Source: Aplysia californica (lineage: Eukaryota > Mollusca > Gastropoda > Aplysiida > Aplysiidae). From it: DNA of 61,742 bases. Each line of letters starts with the position of its first letter. The first letter of the stretch is position 1. The DNA is taken from contig NW_004798067.1 of assembly GCF_000002075.1 (NCBI RefSeq), forward strand, positions 173,110-234,851. Reading direction: 5' to 3'. Position numbers and translations under genes: made by a program. Of this stretch, positions 56,401 to 61,742 are shown one piece after another. Under the pieces are notes generated by a model. The model had not been told where the DNA came from. It saw only the letters and a program-made list of their open reading frames with translations, and did no database searches.

Positions 56401-58231
56401 TCCTGGGAAAAAAAAAATATATATTATATTGATGGACTGTAGATATCTAGGTTGAAGTAGTTTAATAAAGTTGGAGGGTGGGTTGATAAAATGGAAGGAC
56501 CCTTCAAACCCATCTTTTTGAAATGACGATATTCCGAGCTAAAGAGAATAAAAAATATCTCTATCCTAACTGAAATAAAAAGACGAGGTCAATATTATAA
56601 TTAACTTAGGAAAAAGAGATGGTGTACCATGCACTAGTTTCACATAGAGCATCATTGGTAATCTGGTAGAAATACACTGCCAGGCCACTGTTCACGCTAG
56701 ACTTTGCTTTGCTGCATGGCACCACCGTCTGCATGTTAATGAAACTGTTTTCGGCTCCAAGGACCAAAGTCATGCCACGCAGCCTCGGGTATGGTACTTG
56801 AATTAGTTATAATATAATAATAACTTTAACTTTTATCCGCCGCTTTAAATACCCTTTTGTGTGTCGCGGAAAGAAAGAGACGTTTTTCTGCCACCAGCTG
56901 GAGAGCTTGGGTCAGGGTGATGTAATGAGTGGTTAGTGTGTTTCCCTGACTCCATCTATATCCACTTGGTCGCCCTTTAGCCTTGGTGCCAGTGAATTTT
57001 TTTAATGTAGGAACGTTGTGCTGGATGGTGTGTTGGTAAGGTAATCGCATGAAATGTCCGAACCATTTGATTCTTTGGTGTTGGATGTGATGCATGACAT
57101 CATTTGTGCCCACCATTTCTCTGACTACCGAGTTTCTAATTTTGTCTCGCCTGGTCTTGGTTACTTCTTTGCTCCAATGTCCAATGTCTTCTTGTCCGTG
57201 ATCCATGTTTGGCATGGATAGGTGAGTGTTGGAATTAATATATATGGAGTTGATCATTTTTAGTTTTCTTGTCATCGGGATGTTAGGATGTTGAGTAGTG
57301 GAACAAGCTGGTAACTAGATCTAGTTTTTGTAACATTATTGGCCTTTTGTACTCATGTTTCAATTTTTCTGTTCAGTCGCCTATCCTTGGTGAACATATA
57401 TACTTCCGAGGTACTTAAATTCTTGGACCTGATCTGAGACTGTTGTTGTTGATGGGCATCCTGAGTGGTCTTGGATTTCTGAACTAAACTTTCATTGTCT
57501 CTGTTTTGTTGATGTCGATCTTCATGTCGTAGTTTTGTTACATCGTTTAATAAAAATCTGGTGGTGTAGTGTTGGAGACTTTGTTAATAATTAACTCTAC
57601 ATAATTCTTAAAAATAATTTCATTGTTCTAGATCTAGATCTAGTGAGGGAGACAACAGTCTGTGTAGTGTGATGTCCTCCGTGGCATGTCCATTTCCAGG
57701 CTGCTCCCCTTGACGGGCCCTGTCTTCACTATCTGTCAAACCGTGAATCCTCTAATCTCTCTGAGAATGTAGGCCTATTTACATGATTTTACAAGGGTAG
57801 GCTTGCAGAATGTAGATAGTAGCTCTTGGGAGCTACAAACAGATGTCAGAATGGTCTTGGGCCCGTCTTGGCAAGAACAGTTTGTTTACACACATTAGAT
57901 TCCATTATATATATTATAAAATGTGTTTACAAAATCGTTACATCAAATTACAAGCTTACATGTGCTCCGTACTCTGACTCCGACTTCTCGAAAATGTCAA
58001 ATCAGGAGAACGTCTTTTTCTCTGTCGATAAGGAAAGGCTGTGTGTATTGATGCAACAGTGGAGGATTGGCAGAAATGGATTCTAACATTGTCTGTGTTT
58101 TGGAGCGTCATAGGCCGCTTCCCAATCCTCCTTTCGATTTCAGAAAGTCCCTTTGAGCCACTGGAGGATAAATTTCTGGTGAAGGCATTGCAGATGTTGC
58201 CAAACGTGAAAAACATCTGTCGAACGTTCAT
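50430..58231 (-). CDS. COQ3: COQ3, mitochondrial ubiquinone biosynthesis O-methyltransferase
   Basis: Minus-strand exons: 58231-57960, 56402-56132, 54702-54460, 53200-53041 and 50620-50430 (stop TAA). Junctions are GT-AG and phases agree, giving 378 residues (human 369). COQ3 performs both O-methylations of coenzyme Q synthesis with S-adenosylmethionine, in the matrix-facing COQ complex. The first exon gives a basic, Ser/Phe-rich targeting-type N-terminus (MNVRQMFFTFGNICNAFTRN). The conserved part begins SSLWWDEGGEFEALHSLNELR. SAM motif I is VLDVGSGGGILSE (about 169-181); then come RLGASVIGVEAS, FDAVVASEVLEHV, PGGSVFFTTLNKT, SYALGIVVAEQ, GTHDWDKFIAP and, in the last exon, GMWYNPFSKRW and INYALHAVRAP. 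An in-frame ATG at 58327 lies further upstream, but its extension looks less like a targeting peptide. Exon 1 is least certain, since it rests on phase and peptide character. The gene lies head-to-head with MPC1. Confidence 0.93.
50725..50940 (-). repeat. (TAA)n plus interspersed repeat R2, copy 2
   Basis: A TAA run (50735-50762) is followed by tagtataagctctgagcgtt, tcacatgatcattgagca and accagttcaacctcataaag, matching 5550-5740. It lies in the last COQ3 intron. Confidence 0.6.
51115..51320 (+). repeat. (GA)n-rich low-complexity tract
   Basis: About 200 bases of GAGA/GACA/GAAA in the last COQ3 intron. It yields long poly-Ser/Leu frames on the reverse strand that are not genes. Confidence 0.95.
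52005..52251. mobile_element. TTAA-flanked MITE, about 247 bp
   Basis: The left border ttaacctcatccgtacg and the inverse of the right border ttaaccctatctgtacg match, with TTAA at both ends. It lies in the last COQ3 intron. The TTAA target suits a piggyBac/Kolobok-type element. Confidence 0.7.
52505..52560 (-). repeat. Interspersed repeat R1-related fragment (reverse)
   Basis: tacagcactcgcaactgcaa and aggtcaaatgagc correspond to the R1 3' end read in reverse. Confidence 0.45.
52900..52985 (-). mobile_element. tRNA-like SINE head (reverse)
   Basis: In reverse: ctctcatagtccaggagtta (A-box region), cccgggttcgaaacctgaca (B box). It ends about 55 bp before a COQ3 splice donor and shows no good tRNA fold by eye. 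Confidence 0.45.
53857..54254 (+). mobile_element. MITE family M5, copy 4
   Basis: catgacgctgtggaatcaac at the left and gacgagcgcctgatctcata + acgatgcctc at the right, with the shared interior (tcttgaatagaagtcgagat). It lies in COQ3 intron 3, between exons 3 and 4. Confidence 0.8.
55138..55684. mobile_element. TIR element (TTGGTGC ends), 547 bp
   Basis: The left end ttggtgcctgtttagttgaa and the inverse of the right end ttggtgctggtttagttgaa match and extend through ggtcta. An extra direct copy of the subterminal ggtttagttgaaggtc lies at about 55208. The flanks tatata and gatata could be an imperfect 6-bp duplication. No transposase was seen. It lies in a COQ3 intron. Confidence 0.8.
56826..57545 (-). 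mobile_element. LINE reverse-transcriptase fragment (reverse), in COQ3 intron 1
   Basis: The minus strand encodes YDMKIDINKTETMKV (about 57540-57490) and, in a shifted frame, STTTVSDQVQEFKYLGSIYV. Further on come TRRDKIRNSVVREMVG, HQRIKWFGHFMRLPY and KAKGRPSGYRW. These are typical of the thumb and C-terminal part of non-LTR ORF2 reverse transcriptases (KxNxxKTE, FKYLGS, RLKWFGHVMRM). Frame changes show it is decayed; the catalytic core is not seen. Confidence 0.75.
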
Positions 58232-58597
58232 TTTGACAAAGATAAAAACCAGCGGAATGAAAAGTATCCGTGAATTGATAAAAATGTAAAAGAGGCCGTG
58301 CCCTAAGCATACACGACCTGAGGTCATTCATTCAGAGGCAATGAAGATTGAAGAGTTGGTAGACCCATTATTGACAACACTACTATAGCGAAACGCTAAA
58401 ATGACGAGCTGCCAATTTTTTTTTTTCGCTTCCTTACTTCCTTCCTCTCGGCTCGCTGTCTTGGCTGCTGCTACAACAACCCAGCCCACTAGATAGATCT
58501 TGAGAGCTCTGGCAAGACTTATTCAGAAGACCTTCCACCCAGTGTCATTTTCTGTCATCTTTTCCAGAGTCCAAGGCCCAAGGTCGATTCTTGCACA
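58232..58597. promoter_or_regulatory. Putative bidirectional promoter between COQ3 and MPC1
   Basis: Only 366 bases separate the two divergent start codons. The stretch has CT-rich sequence (about 58430-58450) and no repeat insertion. No specific factor site is claimed. That both products act in mitochondria makes shared control plausible, but this is inference from spacing. Confidence 0.5.
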
Positions 58598-58653
58598 ATG
58601 GCAGCTGTCTTAAAGTACATGAGAACGAAGGAATTTCGAGATTGGATATGCAG
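58598..58653 (+). CDS. MPC1: MPC1 (mitochondrial pyruvate carrier 1), first coding exon only
   Basis: Encodes MAAVLKYMRTKEFRDWICR (the last codon is split) and ends at donor CAG|gtatag in phase 2. It aligns with the MPC1 N-terminus (human [24 protein letters not shown]). MPC1 pairs with MPC2 in the inner mitochondrial membrane to import pyruvate. The start has a good context (cacaATGg). The next exon should begin with the STHFWGPVANWG block; I did not find it in the remaining 3 kb, so it probably lies beyond the window. The call rests on a short peptide, gene position and phase. Confidence 0.6.
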
Positions 58654-60040
58654 GTATAGACTAAGTTGAAATGATTGCTTTGACATTGAGGTTTTTTATA
58701 TGTTGGGTAGGCCTTGGCCTGATCGGCGCGGGCCTTATCATCACTCCACGCATGATAAACTGTGTGGCATGTAGGTCAGTCGCCAGCGGTGGATGCACAT
58801 TCATAATTTTACATTTTTATGACTCTTCGTTCTAGATCTAGTACTGTCAGAAGTTTGAATCAAGGCCTACTTTTAAAATATATTATTATATTTTTTGGCT
58901 AATGTATTCTGCTAGGCCCTGCTAAAGTCCAACTGGGCGAAGGTGGTGATAGTCCACTTTGTGTCCCACCTGCCACCTCTTGATTAATCTTAATGATAAT
59001 GCATTCACGTCTGTAGTTTAGGATGAGATTCAACTTGAAATTGAGTTACAGTACTTAAAAGCTTTCTTAGTTCTATTATGAAAGTATCATGGATACTGAA
59101 AAAAAAAAGTCTTTTTTAATTTGGTAAATTATTTAAAATCGTGTGTGTATGGCTTGACTTTCAGGGTGTCTTGAAGTTATCCTGCCATGGACTTTGCACC
59201 AAATGGGAGATAAAAATAATCATGACTTTTAGTTACTCACACTGGTAGAGTCTAGATCTAATTGCAAATTGTAGTGAAAGCCCTGCATTGTTACGGTCTA
59301 TTATAATTTTTATAGGACAACAAACGTGAATCTTTTCATGTTTAGTCTAGTTATATGCATTTTGCTGGACGTAGTAGAGACTCTGCCAACCTTCTGTCCC
59401 ACTTGAAAGAAGGTTGCATTTGGACAAAATTGCAGGCTGGTAAAAAGTACATGAGACCCAGTGTAATACTATTTACCAGTTGTGTTCATGGTTTTTAAAA
59501 ACGGAACATTTCATTTAGGTAATATAGACACAGGACCTTTAAACTGACTGTCGCATTTCGTCTGGAAGCTCCTGGTCAAATATATCAAAAGCCCTGAAAG
59601 CCAAATTTTTCAGGAAAGAGAAAAAAAAACTTTCTCTTAAATTAAAAAAAAATTGTCAAAACCGGTACCTAAAGAAAGGTAAAGTTTTAGGCTGTGTATT
59701 CTTTGATGATATAATGATTATAATAAAAGTGATCTGCTCGTGAAAATATGTTCATTGTATATTTTATGTTGGCTATTTTTCTACTTTAAAAAATGAGATT
59801 GGTGGCTGGTACATCGGTCAATCCCCTTTTGAGGCTGTTGAAATGTACTTTACTAAGCCACCAAGCATACTGTTCTTTTTGCGTTCAGTGTTGTTTGTTT
59901 GAGACATTGACTATGATGATACTATGCATGCTACTGGAGAAGATATAATGGTGTTTCATGAGTTTTACCAGCAAAACCGCATTGTGGTGAGCTAATTAGG
60001 GAGCTAAGAAATATTAATAATATTTTTGGTTAAAAATGTG
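58654..60040 (+). other. Probable MPC1 intron 1, nothing recognised
   Basis: AT-rich with short frames only. No splice-bounded exon resembling the rest of MPC1 was seen. Confidence 0.4.
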
Positions 60041-60506
60041 TTACGATGCGGTGGAATCAGGTGCCCGTCAATTTTTGGGCATTTGTAGAGTTATTGGTAG
60101 GGTATTATCTTAACCTCTGTTCATTGCCTTGCTTTTGGTAAAAACAAAACAAAAAAAAGAACACCCATCCAACTTGAATAGAAGTCAAGGTATATTTGCA
60201 ATTGAAGGAGGTTGAGGTAGCCTGGTTTCAGTTGTAAAATTTACGAGAAAATAGCGACCAAAGTTTGGTGATTTCCATTGCTTGAGAGTATTTGGAAACT
60301 GAAAATTAAAATTTTTTTGCCTTAAATCAATGTTGTTTTGAAGAAAATCCACACAGAAATAAAATGTGTTTTTTACATTTAATACATTAAAAAAAGTTTT
60401 TGAGCGGAAGAAAAATTAAATAAAATAAAATTGCCCAACAGCCAGAAAAATGTCAGTTTCTTTGATTTCATTATTTGATGAGCGTCTGATTTCACTACTA
60501 TGCCTC
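60041..60506 (+). mobile_element. MITE family M5, copy 5
   Basis: ttacgatgcggtggaatcag at the left and gatgagcgtctgatttcact + actatgcctc at the right. At about 465 bp it is slightly longer than the other copies. Confidence 0.8.
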
Positions 60507-60617
60507 ACAAATGATTTCCCTTTTGAAGGCTCGAAACATCCGCTGCATACTCTCTTTTAAACTATGTACACACTTACTGCTGGAACTGCATATGCTTAGC
60601 CATAGCTACACTCATTC

Positions 60618-60675
60618 TCTCTCTCTCTCTCTGTCTCTCTCTCTCTGTCTCTCGCTCTCTGTCTCTCTCTCTCTG

Positions 60676-60717
<42 letters not shown>

Positions 60718-60735
60718 GCATATACGCATGCAGCC
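60618..60735 (+). repeat. (CT)n / (CA)n microsatellite with poly(C)
   Basis: CT-rich run with periodic TGTC, then CACACA and a run of C at about 60736-60746. Confidence 0.9.
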
Positions 60736-61063
60736 CCCCCCCCCCCGCTCACACTCAATGTCTCTTTCACTTTAACACACACAAGAAGAGAGAGAGAGAA
60801 AGAAAAAAGGAGAAAATGGATATTGGTAGAAGGGGGGGTGTTGTGTTGAGGGACAGGGAGGGAAAATGTTTTTCCTCTCATCACTCTTCCTTTGTCTGTT
60901 GGCATTGCTAGAGTTGAGGAGTTTCCATGTCAATTTTGACGGAGAAGATGAAAAACCCCACACTTCCCTCACCCTGAAGAAACCTGGCAGATGAGACTGA
61001 ACTTGTTTGAAAAATAATGTTACAAAATAATGTTACAATGCAGGGGTATCTTTTCCTTAAATA

Positions 61064-61221
61064 CTGTATAACATGGATAACTCGAGTTCGTCGGGACCGG
61101 CCTCGGTAGTTCAAGGGATATCTTACAAAGATAAAGAAGAAAGGGAAAAAATGGGACCGCAGACACAGTTCGACAGATGCGTGATTTGGAGTCTTCTGTT
61201 TTAAACCTATCCGTGTTATAC
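61064..61221 (+). mobile_element. pogo/Tigger-like MITE, family P1, copy 5
   Basis: Starts ctgtataacatggataactc and ends cctatccgtgttatac. The interior matches P1 (gggatatcttacaaagataa, cacagttcgacagatgcgtg). The borders are slightly eroded. Confidence 0.75.
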
Positions 61222-61742
61222 TCTTTCTGTATTTTCTATCAAACTAAGCGCCGATGGGTAGTGTATTAGACGTGCTAAAATCACTCTCTTCCGCACAGCA
61301 TCAGGATCCCATTGACCAGTCTTGAAAAATGAAATAAAAAATTATAAGCCCTTTGTTGTCAACATCAGGTCAGTCTTTACAAATAGTACAAATGTGGACT
61401 TACACATCTAAAGATAACATGGTGAATGTCTCCAAGGAACACCCCTTTGTCTAGGCGGCAGGTGTAGGTAGATCGGCCACTGCACCGCATGGCCATAAAG
61501 TCATAAAACGCTTATGTGCTGACCAAGGGAGCATGGCTACGTACACTTGAACAACTGGGATTTGATGGGCCGTGGACATTGTACATTATCTGTTTTTGCT
61601 TTTTGGGATATTTAGAATTTGAATTAGCACACATACAAGCAATACTCCAGGTAAAAAAAAAATGCAATGAAAATTGTTTTCAAAATTTTAGGCTATGACA
61701 TTTTAAGAGCTTGCAGACAACACAAATATATCTATATATAAT
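61222..61742. other. Window end, nothing recognised
   Basis: Unique-looking AT-rich sequence with a 60-codon frame (61516-61698) that I do not recognise and that does not match MPC1. Confidence 0.4.

Noticed and set aside
57826-58289. Plus-strand frames of 82-86 codons
   Set aside because: They are antisense to COQ3 exon 1, which is supported by splice phase and a targeting-type N-terminus.
60511-60849. 112-codon frame
   Set aside because: Mostly CT/CA microsatellite translated as Leu/Ser/His.
1-61742. Retrovirus-like, LTR or other capsid-bearing element fossils
   Set aside because: I saw no long terminal repeats and no gag, protease, integrase or envelope motifs anywhere. The reverse-transcriptase remnants present are of LINE type.

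Overview
This is a eukaryotic nuclear window with spliced genes, long repeat-filled introns, GT-AG junctions, many tRNA-derived SINEs and small terminal-inverted-repeat elements. The five host genes are general bilaterian or eukaryotic genes. A RAG1-N-terminus-like transposon protein of a type described from the mollusc Aplysia, together with the SINE/MITE style, suggests a mollusc, perhaps a gastropod. That taxon call is inference; no species can be read from the sequence.

Layout. 1-3360: unassigned flank, then a decayed DNA transposon whose protein starts with a RAG1-like zinc-binding region. 3734-16124 (+): the last six exons of lebercilin (LCA5), a ciliary coiled-coil protein; the N-terminal exons lie before the recognised part. 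16125-25300: LCA5 3' UTR and gene-poor DNA with several inverted-repeat elements. 25823-30248 (-): a complete five-exon GET1/WRB, the ER receptor subunit for tail-anchored proteins. 33146-40342 (+): a complete coding region of a MATCAP-type tubulin tyrosine carboxypeptidase, with a long C-terminal tail. 40343-50270: 3' UTR and repeats, including a 100-base N gap. 50430-58231 (-): a complete five-exon COQ3, the mitochondrial O-methyltransferase of ubiquinone synthesis. 58598-58653 (+): first coding exon of MPC1, the mitochondrial pyruvate carrier subunit, head-to-head with COQ3; its other exons were not found. Exon phases agree across every junction of the four multi-exon genes, which is strong internal support.

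Two pairs are divergent (GET1/MATCAP and COQ3/MPC1). COQ3 and MPC1 start codons lie only about 370 bases apart, so a shared promoter is likely; both products are mitochondrial. LCA5 and MATCAP both concern microtubules or cilia, but nothing in the window shows co-regulation.

Most unusual observation: at least four exon-intron boundaries (LCA5 first visible acceptor and its donor, GET1 exon 2 donor, MATCAP exon 5 donor) are continuous with intronic tandem arrays. In three of them the repeat unit clearly contains a copy of the splice signal itself. The second notable item is the RAG1-N-like element.
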